34,071 bases of DNA from RGIG4790 sp964437615. GTDB taxonomy: Bacteria; Bacillota; Clostridia; Christensenellales; UBA1242. Position numbers and translations under genes: made by a program. The notes beneath the pieces are model-generated. The model did not search any database. It had not been told where the DNA came from and was given only the letters and a program-made list of their open reading frames with translations. Shown in pieces: positions 20,807 through 29,317 of the stretch (positions within the stretch are counted from its first letter, which is position 1; every line of letters starts with the position of its first letter). The stretch covers positions 1-34,071 of the forward strand of contig CAYTHL010000010.1 of NCBI GenBank assembly GCA_964437615.1, in the 5' to 3' direction.

Positions 20807-21892
20807 TTAACTGAGCACTTTATAGTAGTTTCCAGAAAGCTTTTTAACTACGCCCATAATTTCTAGCATGCTTAAAGTGCTAGTTAATGCGGCTGGCTGA
20901 AGATTAGTTTTTTCTAAAATTTCATCAAAATGAAGCTCATCGCTGCCAATTGCATTTACAATTTGCTGGCTTTGCATGTCTAATTGAACAGCTGGTTTGG
21001 CTGAATGCACTTTTAGTTGCACACCTAATTTTTTAAGTATTTGCTCGGGGCTGATTGTAAAACAATCGGGCATTTCGTTGATAAGTTGGTTGCAACCGGC
21101 GCTTTGCGGGCTGCCAATATTGCCGGGTAATACAAAAAGTTCTCGGCCTTGCTCTACGGCAAACATGGCGGTGCTTGCCGCCCCGCTTTTTATACCCGCC
21201 TCTACAACTAGCACACCCTCGGATAGGCCGCTAATTATTCGATTGCGGCTAATAAAAGAATATTGGCGCGGACGGACTCCCGGGCGGTACTCACTTACAA
21301 GTAGGCCATTGTCTGCTATTTTTGCGGCAAGCCCTACATTTTGCGCTGGATAAATATTGTCTAGGCCGCCGGCAAGGACGGCTATGGTTTTGCATTTGCT
21401 TGCAAGCGTTGCTTGCGCCACGCAAGTGTCTATACCATAGGAAAGTCCGCTGACAGTTATAAGGCCACTTTTACACACTGCCGTGGTAAACTTTTCTGCC
21501 ATTTCTCTGCCATAGTTTGTTGGCATTCGGGTGCCAACAATGCCAAGCTTTGGCTCTTTAAGCACGCCGACATCGCCTTTGGTATATAAAACAATAGGAT
21601 AGTCGGCAAGGCTAGCAAGGTTTTGCGGATACAAACTATTTAAATAAGTTATGGCGTAAATACCATATTTTTCTAAATTTTTAGTTACAAACTCTTCTAT
21701 TTTTTGTTCGCCAAGGGTAGATATGCGCTCTATTGCACCCTTTGGCAAAAACTCGGCAATTTTAGATAATTTGGATGCGTTGTCAAAAATTTGTGATGGG
21801 CTTTTTAATAGTTGCAGCACGCTAACAAATGTTTTTCGGCTAAGGCCAAGACTGTCTAAATATAGCAGCGCAATGTCATCTTTTGTGTACAT
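20807..21892 (-). CDS. dprA: DNA-processing protein DprA
   Basis: Loads RecA onto incoming single-stranded DNA during natural transformation; it is also kept in many species not known to be competent. From ATG 21892 it has 361 residues. An N-terminal helical region (1-90) precedes the Rossmann-like DprA domain: GIVGTRMPTNYGREMAE (118-134), SGLSYGIDTCVAQATL (148-163), AVLAGGLDNIYP (171-182), and SRNRIISGLSEGVLVVEAG (215-233). A winged-helix domain covers about 305-360. AAGGAAA precedes this ATG; the frame is open for 14 codons upstream but lacks a better start. topA is downstream, comM upstream. Confidence 0.95.
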   Translation of the reverse strand: MYTKDDIALLYLDSLGLSRKTFVSVLQLLKSPSQIFDNASKLSKIAEFLPKGAIERISTLGEQKIEEFVTKNLEKYGIYAITYLNSLYPQNLASLADYPIVLYTKGDVGVLKEPKLGIVGTRMPTNYGREMAEKFTTAVCKSGLITVSGLSYGIDTCVAQATLASKCKTIAVLAGGLDNIYPAQNVGLAAKIADNGLLVSEYRPGVRPRQYSFISRNRIISGLSEGVLVVEAGIKSGAASTAMFAVEQGRELFVLPGNIGSPQSAGCNQLINEMPDCFTISPEQILKKLGVQLKVHSAKPAVQLDMQSQQIVNAIGSDELHFDEILEKTNLQPAALTSTLSMLEIMGVVKKLSGNYYKVLS

Positions 21893-21978
21893 AAAAATTT
21901 CCTTGATTTTCGTTTTTTTGGTTGTTTTTGGCAATTTTGATGCAGAATTTCATGTTTTATGCACCAATTTTGCAGTTT

Positions 21979-23505
21979 TTAAATTTGAATTTTATCTATG
22001 TTGCGGTAATTTATTGCCTCGGCAATATGCGCTGGCATAATGTTTTCTGCACCGGCCAAGTCGGCAATAGTTCGTGCAACTTTTAGTATTCGCGTGTAGC
22101 CTCTTGCAGACATATTAAATTTGTCAAAGGCGGCTTTTAACACTTGCTGACAGGTGTCATCTAACTGGCAAAACTCTTTAATTTGTTTGCTATTCATTTT
22201 TGCATTGCAGTACACCCCGCTGCCGGCAAATCGGTTAAGTTGAATTTTTCTTGCCGCATCTACACGCTTTTTTACTTGACTGCTAGGTTCTTCGGTGGTT
22301 TTGCTATTTAAATCTGTAAAGGCAACACGATCTACATCTACTTTTATGTCTATGCGATCTAGAAGCGGACCCGAAATTTTCTTTAAATACCTGCTAATTT
22401 GAGTTGGCGAACATGTGCAGGTTAACTCTCGACTACCGTAATTACCACACGGACACGGATTCATACTGGCAACTAAGATAAAGTTTGCCGGATACTCGTT
22501 TGTTCCTGATGCGCGGGATACGCTTATTACGCCGTCTTCTAGCGGCTGACGCAGAGCTTCCAAGCAGTTGCGGCTATACTCGGGCATTTCGTCCAAAAAC
22601 AGTACTCCGTTGTGTGCCAAACTTACTTCGCCTGGTTTGGCGTCCTTGCCGCCGCCGGTTAGCGCTACATTTGTTGCCGTATGGTGCGGAGTGCGGAAAG
22701 GTCTGCTTGTAATTACTCCCTTTTCTGGGTCTAGCACGCCAGTAACGCTGTGAATTTTGGTTATTTCTAGGGCTTCATCAAAGGTTAGGTCGGGCAAAAT
22801 TCCCGGAACGCAGCGCGCCATCATGGTTTTGCCCGCACCCGGAGGGCCTGCCATAAGTATGTTATGTCCACCCGCCACGGCGATTTCTATTGCGCGCTTA
22901 ACGGCATGTTGACCTTTTACGCGAGCAAAATCCTCGGCATTAGAATTTATTGCGTCGGCTTGCCATGTACTAAGCATAATTTTTGTAGTTGGCATGGTAC
23001 CATTTATATGTCCCACAACTTCGGATAGACTATCAAATGCGTATGCATTAATGCCGGCGATGTAGCTGGCCTCTTTGGCGTTGGATTTTGGTATGCAAAA
23101 ATAGGTATACCCCGCTTGCCTTGCCGCAATTAACAGCGGCAGAACGCCGCGGACGCTTTTTACAGTGCCGTCTAACCCAAGTTCGCCAATAAACACATAT
23201 TTTTTGGCGGTATCAAGCTTAACTTGGCCGCTTGCAGCAAGAACGCTCATTGCAATTGCTAAGTCAAAACTACTGCCCTCCTTTTTGGTGTTGGCAGGGG
23301 CAAGATTTACTGTAATTTTGTTGCGCGGAAAGTACAAAAGGCTGTTTTTTATCGCTGAAAAAACACGCTCCTTGCTCTCTTTTACAGCTGTATCTGGCAG
23401 CCCGACCACATCAAAACGAGTCTGACCTTGGTTTATATCTACCTCGACGTCAATTTTATATCCCTTTAAACCACTTAAACCAAAACTATTTATTTTTGCA
23501 AGCAT
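21979..23505 (-). CDS. comM: ComM/YifB-type Mg-chelatase-like AAA+ ATPase
   Basis: A hexameric helicase; ComM promotes branch migration of the invading strand in transformation. From ATG 23505 the 508-residue length is typical. The N-terminal Lon-protease-like S5 fold (1-170, with FDVVGLPDTAVKESKERV) is followed by the AAA+ domain with Walker A GPPGAGKT (220-227) and Walker B LFLDEMPE, then the four-Cys motif CPCGNYG/CTC seen in the family, and a C-terminal helical domain (KFNMSARGYTRILKVARTIADL split across the SARGYTR motif). AAAGGGA precedes the start; an ATG nine codons upstream is an alternative. dprA lies 86 bases downstream. Confidence 0.95.
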   Translation of the reverse strand: MLAKINSFGLSGLKGYKIDVEVDINQGQTRFDVVGLPDTAVKESKERVFSAIKNSLLYFPRNKITVNLAPANTKKEGSSFDLAIAMSVLAASGQVKLDTAKKYVFIGELGLDGTVKSVRGVLPLLIAARQAGYTYFCIPKSNAKEASYIAGINAYAFDSLSEVVGHINGTMPTTKIMLSTWQADAINSNAEDFARVKGQHAVKRAIEIAVAGGHNILMAGPPGAGKTMMARCVPGILPDLTFDEALEITKIHSVTGVLDPEKGVITSRPFRTPHHTATNVALTGGGKDAKPGEVSLAHNGVLFLDEMPEYSRNCLEALRQPLEDGVISVSRASGTNEYPANFILVASMNPCPCGNYGSRELTCTCSPTQISRYLKKISGPLLDRIDIKVDVDRVAFTDLNSKTTEEPSSQVKKRVDAARKIQLNRFAGSGVYCNAKMNSKQIKEFCQLDDTCQQVLKAAFDKFNMSARGYTRILKVARTIADLAGAENIMPAHIAEAINYRNIDKIQI

Positions 23506-23545
23506 AATTTTATCCCTTTGCCCTTTGGACATGTTTATATAGAAC

Positions 23546-23575
23546 ATATTAGCACAGCTAATTGCACTTTTGCAA
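23546..23575 (-). promoter_or_regulatory. Probable promoter of comM-dprA
   Basis: On the minus strand TTGCAA (plus 23570-23575), 18 bases, then TAATAT (plus 23546-23551), 41 bases before the comM start. The interrupted palindrome ATGTT-N7-AACAT lies immediately downstream (23531-23547). Confidence 0.45.
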
Positions 23576-23635
23576 ACCATTACCAAAAATTTTACAATAT
23601 TTGCCGCAGAAATTGTATTTTTGTTTATTTTGTAG

Positions 23636-23664
23636 TTGACAAACGATAAATTGTGTGCTAAAAT
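23636..23664 (+). promoter_or_regulatory. Sigma-A-type promoter of rpsU
   Basis: TTGACA (23636-23641), 17-base spacer, TAAAAT (23659-23664). The start codon is at 23703, giving a leader of about 32 bases. This is one of the clearest promoters in the window. Confidence 0.85.
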
Positions 23665-23702
23665 TTGCAAGTAAAATAAAAGCCGAGGGGGTGAAACCAA
23701 GC

Positions 23703-23882
23703 ATGTCAACCGTTAAAGTGGGCGAAAACGAAACCGTAGAAAGCGCAATTAAACGTTTTAAACGCAAATGTCAAAAAGACGGCATTATTGGCGACATTCG
23801 TAAGCACGAAGCTTATGTAAGACCCGGCATTGCAAAAAAGAAAAAGTCTGAAGCCGCAAGAAAGCGCGCAAGAAAAGGTTAA
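23703..23882 (+). CDS. rpsU: 30S ribosomal protein S21
   Basis: A small, very basic 30S protein that takes part in initiation near the anti-Shine-Dalgarno helix. 59 residues: MSTVKVGENETVESAIKRFK, then KDGIIGDIRKHEAYVRPG and a Lys/Arg-rich helix, KKKKSEAARKRARKG. The start is set by GAGGGGGTG nine bases upstream; codons further upstream in the frame overlap the promoter and are not coding. It is the only housekeeping gene on the plus strand, between its own promoter and terminator, so it is a single-gene transcript. rpsU next to mtaB is the usual Bacillota arrangement, though there they are commonly on the same strand. Confidence 0.97.
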   Translation: MSTVKVGENETVESAIKRFKRKCQKDGIIGDIRKHEAYVRPGIAKKKKSEAARKRARKG

Positions 23883-23885
23883 GCA

Positions 23886-23912
23886 AAAATCCACCACTCT
23901 GGTGGATTTTTT
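23886..23912. terminator. Rho-independent terminator after rpsU
   Basis: AAAATCCACC (23886-23895) pairs perfectly with GGTGGATTTT (23901-23910) around a five-base loop, ending in a T-run (23907-23912). The flanking A-run allows it to serve mtaB on the opposite strand too, although that stop lies ~140 bases away. Confidence 0.9.
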
Positions 23913-24052
23913 ATTGGTAAATATTTTTTGAGTTTAAATATTTAATTATAAGTATTTTGTACCTATTATTTATACCTATTACATTTTGAATTGTCTAACT
24001 AACTGCCCCAACTATTAAATTTATGCTAAAAATAAATAATATTAAAGCAAAA

Positions 24053-25297
24053 TTAGTAGTTTTGGGTTACGGTGGCAAGGGCGCCGTCGTGCAAGAGCGA
24101 GATAATTTTTACTTTTACAAGAGTGTTTGCCGCATAGTTACCGGTAAAGTAGCACATAATGTAGTTTTTGGTATGGCCTGTTAGGTATTCACCTTTGGGT
24201 GCTTCTACAATAACGTCAAATTCTTTGCCGATATTTTTGGTTATAAAGTCGGCTTTTTGGCGGGCGGCAAGCTCCCCTAATTTTGCGGCACGTTCCTTTA
24301 CAGAAGTTGCAACATTATTAAATTTACTTGCCGCCGTGCCGTCACGCTTAGAGTAGATAAACACATGCATATCCGAAAAATTGGCTTTTTGGCAAGTTGA
24401 ATATGTTTGCAAAAAATGCTCCTCTGTTTCGGTTGGAAAACCCACAATAACATCTGTGGTTATGCCGGCATTTGGAAAATATTTGCGGATTAATTCTACC
24501 TTTTGCAGATACTCCCCAGTGGTATAGTGGCGGTTCATTTTTTTAAGGGTATCATCCGAGCCACTTTGCATACTTAAATGAAAGTGGTCACAAAAATTAG
24601 GTTGCTTGCTTAAATATTCAACAAATTGTGGGGTAATTATATTAACTTCTAGCGAACTAAACCGATACCTTACTTGTTTGTTTTCAAAAAGCTTGGCAAC
24701 ACTAAGTAGGCTTGTACCGTTATTAAAGTCTTTGCCATAGCTAGACAAGTTTATGCCTGTTAGCACTATTTCTTTTGCCCCGCTTTTGCACATTTGGTCA
24801 ATTTCTGCACTAAGTTTTTCTAGCGGCTCGCTTTGCTCTCTGCCCCGCAAATAAGGGATTAAACAGTATGAGCAAAAATTGTTGCAGCCATCTTGGCATT
24901 TAAGTACATACCTTGTATGATTTCTGGCTGGCTCGGCATGACATGCGGCCTCTACGCCTAAATCTTGACAAATTTTTTGGGTTAAAGATTGCTTGTTTGT
25001 AGTGCCGATAACATAGCTAACATTTTTGTGGCTGCTAAAATGCTCACTGTTATTTTGCGAAGCACAGCCACATACATATATTTTACAATCTGGGTTAAGC
25101 TTGGTTAGTTTGGTTAACATGTTGCGACTTTTGCGCTCGCCCTCGTTTGTGACGGCGCAGGTATTTAGCACATAGATGTCGGCTGGTTGCAGACCAAATT
25201 TTACTTCTATTCCGGCACGGCTAAGACTATTAGCAATTTTTTCACTTTCGTATTGATTAACCTTGCAACCCATATTAATTATACTTGCAGATTTCAT
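24053..25297 (-). CDS. mtaB: tRNA t6A37 methylthiotransferase MtaB
   Basis: A radical-SAM enzyme that adds a methylthio group to t6A at position 37 of tRNAs reading ANN codons. In 414 residues the N-terminal UPF0004 domain supplies auxiliary-cluster cysteines C11 (MGCKVNQYES), C47 (LNTCAVTNEGERKS) and C78 (CGCAS). The radical-SAM motif is C138, C142, C145 (DGCNNFCSYCLIPYLRGRE). A C-terminal TRAM-like domain covers about 345-414. The MGCKVNQ start and the CAVT motif favour MtaB over MiaB or RimO. The ATG follows AAAGG. It lies downstream of rsmE by 94 bases. Confidence 0.94.
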   Translation of the reverse strand: MKSASIINMGCKVNQYESEKIANSLSRAGIEVKFGLQPADIYVLNTCAVTNEGERKSRNMLTKLTKLNPDCKIYVCGCASQNNSEHFSSHKNVSYVIGTTNKQSLTQKICQDLGVEAACHAEPARNHTRYVLKCQDGCNNFCSYCLIPYLRGREQSEPLEKLSAEIDQMCKSGAKEIVLTGINLSSYGKDFNNGTSLLSVAKLFENKQVRYRFSSLEVNIITPQFVEYLSKQPNFCDHFHLSMQSGSDDTLKKMNRHYTTGEYLQKVELIRKYFPNAGITTDVIVGFPTETEEHFLQTYSTCQKANFSDMHVFIYSKRDGTAASKFNNVATSVKERAAKLGELAARQKADFITKNIGKEFDVIVEAPKGEYLTGHTKNYIMCYFTGNYAANTLVKVKIISLLHDGALATVTQNY

Positions 25298-25391
25298 TTG
25301 AATTTTTACCTTTAAATTTAAAATTTTTGCTTAAATTGATGTTTTGATGCCATTTTTCTACTTTTTATAGCAATATTTTGCAGTTTTTTAG

Positions 25392-26123
25392 TTAGTCTAG
25401 CATTTGCATAAATAACGCCGTGGCAACTATGCTGGCCGTTTCTGTTCTAAGTATTCGGTTGCCCATGCTTGCAATAATTGCACCACTATTTTGCAGTTCT
25501 TCTATTTCGGAGTTGTCTAAGCCACCCTCGGGTCCAATAAGTATGGCAATTTTTTGCACCCTTTTGTTTTGCAAATTTTTTATTACCTCTTTAAATTGTA
25601 AATTTTGCTCTAATTCATATAGCACTACAAATGCGTCATAGTTTTTTACCTTTTTGGCAATTTGGCTAATATTTGTAATTGGCGAAATGTTTAGCACACT
25701 ACTGCGTCCACACTGCTTGGCAGCCGAGATGCTGACAAGTTCTAGCCTATCTAGTTTGCCAGTACTAGGTTTTACGTCGCAAAATTTGCTAGAATAGCAG
25801 CATAGAGATGTAGCCCCAAGCTCGGTTATTTTTTGCGTAATTAAACTTAATTTGTCCCCTTTTGCAAGTGCTTGATAGCAGTCTAATTGTAAATTTGGTT
25901 CGCACAAACATTTTTGCATGCTTAGCACTTTTAGTGTTGCCGATTTTTTATTAATTTGTGTTACTTGCGACAAATAATTATTGCCGTCGCCGCAGAAAAG
26001 TTCTACGCTGTCGCCAATTTTAGTTCGCATAACGTTAGCAAGATGATTAAATTCTTCTCCAAAAAGTTCTACTTGCATTCCGGCAGCCGGTTTTTGACCT
26101 ATAAAATATCTTTTTAGTTTCAT
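25392..26123 (-). CDS. rsmE: 16S rRNA (uracil-1498-N3)-methyltransferase RsmE
   Basis: Methylates U1498 of 16S rRNA with SAM. 243 residues from the start MKLKRYFIGQ; the PUA-like N-terminal domain (1-75) includes HLANVMRTKIGD and VELFCGDG. The SPOUT domain follows, with the knot motifs LIGPEGGLDNSEIEEL and MGNRILRTETASIVAT near the end. AAAGGAAA precedes the ATG; 24 upstream codons in the same frame are AT-rich and include a hairpin, so they are not coding. In Bacillus prmA sits between dnaJ and rsmE; here it is absent. Confidence 0.95.
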   Translation of the reverse strand: MKLKRYFIGQKPAAGMQVELFGEEFNHLANVMRTKIGDSVELFCGDGNNYLSQVTQINKKSATLKVLSMQKCLCEPNLQLDCYQALAKGDKLSLITQKITELGATSLCCYSSKFCDVKPSTGKLDRLELVSISAAKQCGRSSVLNISPITNISQIAKKVKNYDAFVVLYELEQNLQFKEVIKNLQNKRVQKIAILIGPEGGLDNSEIEELQNSGAIIASMGNRILRTETASIVATALFMQMLD

Positions 26124-26141
26124 TAAATTTCCTTTAAAATA

Positions 26142-26171
26142 AAAATAGATATATTTTAGTATATCTATTTT
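26142..26171 (-). terminator. AT-rich 12-bp hairpin between dnaJ and rsmE
   Basis: AAAATAGATATA (26142-26153) and TATATCTATTTT (26160-26171) pair perfectly around a six-base loop. On the minus strand the 3' arm ends in UUUU and is followed by more U/A. It may end or attenuate the hrcA-dnaJ transcript 41 bases after the dnaJ stop, or stabilise the end of a processed mRNA. Confidence 0.45.
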
Positions 26172-26212
26172 ACACGCAAAGGCTACAAAATGCAATCTAT
26201 TATGGCAAATTT

Positions 26213-27331
26213 TTAGTTTTTGCCACGCTTTGAGTACTGCCTATCTTCTATGCTTTCGTCCAGTTTTTCTACCAATTCCTTTTGAGATTTGGTTAGATTT
26301 TTTGGCAATTCTACTATTATTTTTGCAAATAAATCGCCATAGCCTTGCCTATTATAAATTTTGGTACCCTTACCCTTTATAGTTAGGATGGTTCCAGTTT
26401 GAGTAAACGCTGGAATTGTCAGTGACAAAGTTTCGTCTATGCCAGCAATTTCTATCTTTTTGCCGAGCATAGCATCGGTAAATGACACATAGACATCTTC
26501 GAGTACGTCGTATCCGTCACGTTTTAGCACTTTGTGCGGGCTGACACGAATTAGCGCATGCAAGTCGCCGGCTGGACCGCCATTTCTGCCAGCCTCGCCT
26601 TGACCACGCAAAGTGAGAATTGTGTCGTTATTAACTCCGCCCGGAATATTGATTTCTATGCTGCGGTTTTGCCTTGTTGAGCCAGCTCCGCCGCACTTAG
26701 GACATTTTTCCTTAATTCTTTTGCCCGTACCACGACAATCTGGACAAACTGATTGGCTGACCATCTGCCCAAACATGGTGTTTTGGGCGCTTGTAACTTG
26801 GCCGGTGCCACCGCATCGACTACAACTATCGTATGCTGTGCCGTATTTGGCTCCTGTGCCACGACAACTATCGCAAATTTCACTACGAGTAAAGGATATG
26901 GTCTTTTTGCAGCCGTAAGCAGCCTCGGCAAAAGTTAGGTTTATTCGAGCTTGAATATCTGCACCTTGTATTGGCGCATTAGCTTGACGAGATTGTCTTC
27001 CACCGCCAAAAGCACCCCCAAACATTCCGCTAAGTATGTCTTCAAAGCCGCCAAAACCAGAAAAATCGAAGCCGCCAGCTCCGCCGCCACCACCAAAATT
27101 GGCAGCAGCGCCGTTAGGGTCGCCATAGTTATCATAGTTGGAACGCTTGGTTTTGTCGCTAAGCACTTCGTAGGCCTCGTTAACCTCTTTAAGTTTTTCT
27201 GCCGCTGCCGCGTCGCCTTGGTTTAGGTCTGGGTGATACTTTTTGGCAAGCCCACGATATGCTTTTTTTATCTCGTCATCTGTGGCAGATTTGCTTACGC
27301 CTAAAATGTCATAATAGTTTTTGTTTGCCAT
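26213..27331 (-). CDS. dnaJ: Chaperone DnaJ (Hsp40)
   Basis: The J-protein that stimulates DnaK ATPase and delivers substrates. 372 residues: J-domain (1-70) with HPD at 33-35, Gly/Phe-rich region (about 75-125), zinc-binding domain with four CxxCxGxG repeats (CDSCRGTG, CSRCGGTG, CPDCRGTG, CPKCGGAG), and the C-terminal substrate domains. This is a full class A DnaJ. An in-frame stop two codons before the ATG fixes the start, yet the only Shine-Dalgarno is 36 bases upstream with a GC-rich hairpin between (separate entry). dnaK lies 132 bases upstream. Confidence 0.97.
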   Translation of the reverse strand: MANKNYYDILGVSKSATDDEIKKAYRGLAKKYHPDLNQGDAAAAEKLKEVNEAYEVLSDKTKRSNYDNYGDPNGAAANFGGGGGAGGFDFSGFGGFEDILSGMFGGAFGGGRQSRQANAPIQGADIQARINLTFAEAAYGCKKTISFTRSEICDSCRGTGAKYGTAYDSCSRCGGTGQVTSAQNTMFGQMVSQSVCPDCRGTGKRIKEKCPKCGGAGSTRQNRSIEINIPGGVNNDTILTLRGQGEAGRNGGPAGDLHALIRVSPHKVLKRDGYDVLEDVYVSFTDAMLGKKIEIAGIDETLSLTIPAFTQTGTILTIKGKGTKIYNRQGYGDLFAKIIVELPKNLTKSQKELVEKLDESIEDRQYSKRGKN

Positions 27332-27341
27332 ACATTAGGGC

Positions 27342-27375
27342 TGCCGCGCCGCTTGCGGCGTGGCAATCTCTCCTT
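27342..27375 (-). promoter_or_regulatory. dnaJ ribosome binding site split from the start codon by a hairpin
   Basis: On the minus strand AAGGAGAG (plus 27368-27375) is followed by a hairpin, TGCCACGCCG-loop-CGGCGCGGCA (plus 27342-27365, one A-C mismatch), then 10 bases and the ATG. Linear spacing is 36 bases, too long; with the hairpin folded it is about 12, close to normal. Thus the hairpin probably brings the two together. Confidence 0.55.
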
Positions 27376-27418
27376 TTTTGTTTAGTTGATATTTGGTTTT
27401 ATCCTAAGGTTTATTTTA

Positions 27419-27439
27419 TGCAATTTTTGCAAAATTGCA
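27419..27439 (-). promoter_or_regulatory. Short hairpin in the dnaK-dnaJ gap
   Basis: On the minus strand TGCAATTTT-GCA-AAAATTGCA forms a 9-bp stem with a three-base loop, 24 bases after the dnaK stop. There is no U-run directly after it, so it is more likely a processing or partial-attenuation site than a full terminator. Confidence 0.3.
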
Positions 27440-27463
27440 AGTTGTTTTAATAAAATTTATGCT

Positions 27464-29293
27464 CTATTTTGTTGTGTAGTCGCCAAAGTCGTCTGGGTTG
27501 GTGCCGCCATTTCCTGATGCGCCGTCGGTGCCTGCTCCGCCGTTAGGGTTGGCACTTTGATACATTTTTGTAAATATCTCGTTAGACACCTTTGTTAAGT
27601 TTTCTAGTGCAGCCTTTAATTTTTCGGCATCGTCGCTGTTTTTGTAAATTTCTTTTGCACTCTCTACTTCGGAGTTTAGCTTGGTTTTATCTTCTTCTGA
27701 AAGTTTATCCCCGCTTTCTTTTACCACCTTTTCGATAGAGAAAATCATTTGGTCAAGGCTATTTTTAGCGTCGACAACTTCTTTGCGTTTTTTATCTTCT
27801 TCGGCATATTTTTCGGCCTCTTTAACGGCTTTGTCTATATCTTCTTCGCTAAGGTTGCTGCTTGCGGTAATGGTGATATCTTGGCTTTTGCCGGTGCCTA
27901 AGTCTTTGGCAGAAACATGCACTATGCCGTTTGCATCGATATCAAAAGTAACTTCAATTTGAGGCACGCCGCGTGGTGCAGGCGGAATGTCTTTTAGCTC
28001 AAAGCGGCCGATTGTTTTATTGTATGCGGCAAGCTCTCTTTCGCCTTGCAAAACGTGAATATCTACACCCGGTTGATTATCGGCAGCCGTAGAGAAAATC
28101 TGCGATTTTTTGGTTGGGATGGTTGTGTTACGGTCAATGAGTTTTGTAAATACGCCGCCCATTGTTTCTATACCAAGTGAAAGTGGAGTTACATCTAGTA
28201 GCAATACATCTTTAACCTCGCCGCCAAGAACGCCAGCCTGAATAGCTGCACCAATAGCAACGCATTCGTCTGGGTTGATGCCTGTAAAGGGTTCTTTGCC
28301 TATATATTTTTTAACTTCTTCTAGTACCATTGGCACACGGGTAGAGCCACCAACCATGATTATTTTTGAAACATCGCTCTTGGATAGTTTGGCGTCTTTC
28401 ATAGCCTTTTCGGTTAGGGTAATTGTTTGCTTTACATAGTCTTCTATTAGGCTTTCAAATTTAGCGCGTGTGATAGTTTTTTCTAGGTGCTTTGGACCTG
28501 TGCTGTCGGCTGTGATAAATGGCAAGCTAACTGTGCTAGATGTAACGCCGCTTAGCTCTATTTTGGTTTTTTCGGCTGCTTCTTTTAGCCTTTGCATAGC
28601 CATTTTATCTGTACTTAAATCTATGCCTGTTTCCTTTTTGAACTCGCTAACAAGATAATCTATAATGCGATTATCAAAATCGTCGCCGCCAAGACGGTTG
28701 TTGCCGGCTGTTGCAAGCACTTGGAACACACCGTCGGCAATTTCCAAAACTGAGATATCAAAAGTGCCGCCGCCAAGGTCGTAAACAAGAATTTTTTGAC
28801 CGTCAGCAGCCTCGCCCTTATCTAGGCCGTAAGCAAGCGCTGCGGCTGTTGGCTCGTTGATAATTCTTAAAACTTCTAGCCCTGCAATTTTGCCTGCGTC
28901 TTTGGTTGCTTGACGCTGGCTATCGGTAAAGTATGCAGGCACGGTAATTACCGCTTGCGTAACCTTTTCGCCAAGATATTTTTCGGCATCAGCTTTTAGC
29001 TTGCCAAGAATCATGGCGCTTATCTCTTGTGGAGAGTAAGATTTTCCGTTTACCTTAACTTTTTTGTCGCTGCCCATTTCCCTTTTTATAGAGATAATGG
29101 TGTTTTCTGGGTTGGCTACTGCTTGACGCTTTGCTATTTGACCAACTAGTCTTTCGCCGTCTTTAGAAAAACCTACCACAGATGGGGTTGTTCTGCTGCC
29201 TTCGCTATTGGCAATTACGGTTGGTTCGCCGCCTTCCAACACTGCTACGCAGCTGTTTGTTGTACCTAAGTCAATACCTATAATTTTTGACAT
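27464..29293 (-). CDS. dnaK: Chaperone DnaK (Hsp70)
   Basis: The central Hsp70. 609 residues, the usual length in Bacillota. The nucleotide-binding domain starts IGIDLGTTNSCVAVLEGG, with the second phosphate motif VYDLGGGTFDISVL and the adenosine motif IIMVGGSTRVPMV. The interdomain linker DVLLLDVTPLSLGIE leads into the peptide-binding domain, helical lid and a Gly/Asn-rich C-terminal tail (NPNGGAGTDGASGNGG). AAAGGAGAA lies nine bases before the ATG. It follows grpE by 24 bases and is under CIRCE control with hrcA. Confidence 0.98.
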   Translation of the reverse strand: MSKIIGIDLGTTNSCVAVLEGGEPTVIANSEGSRTTPSVVGFSKDGERLVGQIAKRQAVANPENTIISIKREMGSDKKVKVNGKSYSPQEISAMILGKLKADAEKYLGEKVTQAVITVPAYFTDSQRQATKDAGKIAGLEVLRIINEPTAAALAYGLDKGEAADGQKILVYDLGGGTFDISVLEIADGVFQVLATAGNNRLGGDDFDNRIIDYLVSEFKKETGIDLSTDKMAMQRLKEAAEKTKIELSGVTSSTVSLPFITADSTGPKHLEKTITRAKFESLIEDYVKQTITLTEKAMKDAKLSKSDVSKIIMVGGSTRVPMVLEEVKKYIGKEPFTGINPDECVAIGAAIQAGVLGGEVKDVLLLDVTPLSLGIETMGGVFTKLIDRNTTIPTKKSQIFSTAADNQPGVDIHVLQGERELAAYNKTIGRFELKDIPPAPRGVPQIEVTFDIDANGIVHVSAKDLGTGKSQDITITASSNLSEEDIDKAVKEAEKYAEEDKKRKEVVDAKNSLDQMIFSIEKVVKESGDKLSEEDKTKLNSEVESAKEIYKNSDDAEKLKAALENLTKVSNEIFTKMYQSANPNGGAGTDGASGNGGTNPDDFGDYTTK

Positions 29294-29317
29294 AATTTTT
29301 ATTCTCCTTTTTTTCGC

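Noticed and set aside
23506..23709. 68-codon N-terminal extension of ComM
   Set aside because: It overlaps the promoter regions of comM and rpsU and is unlike any ComM N-terminus.
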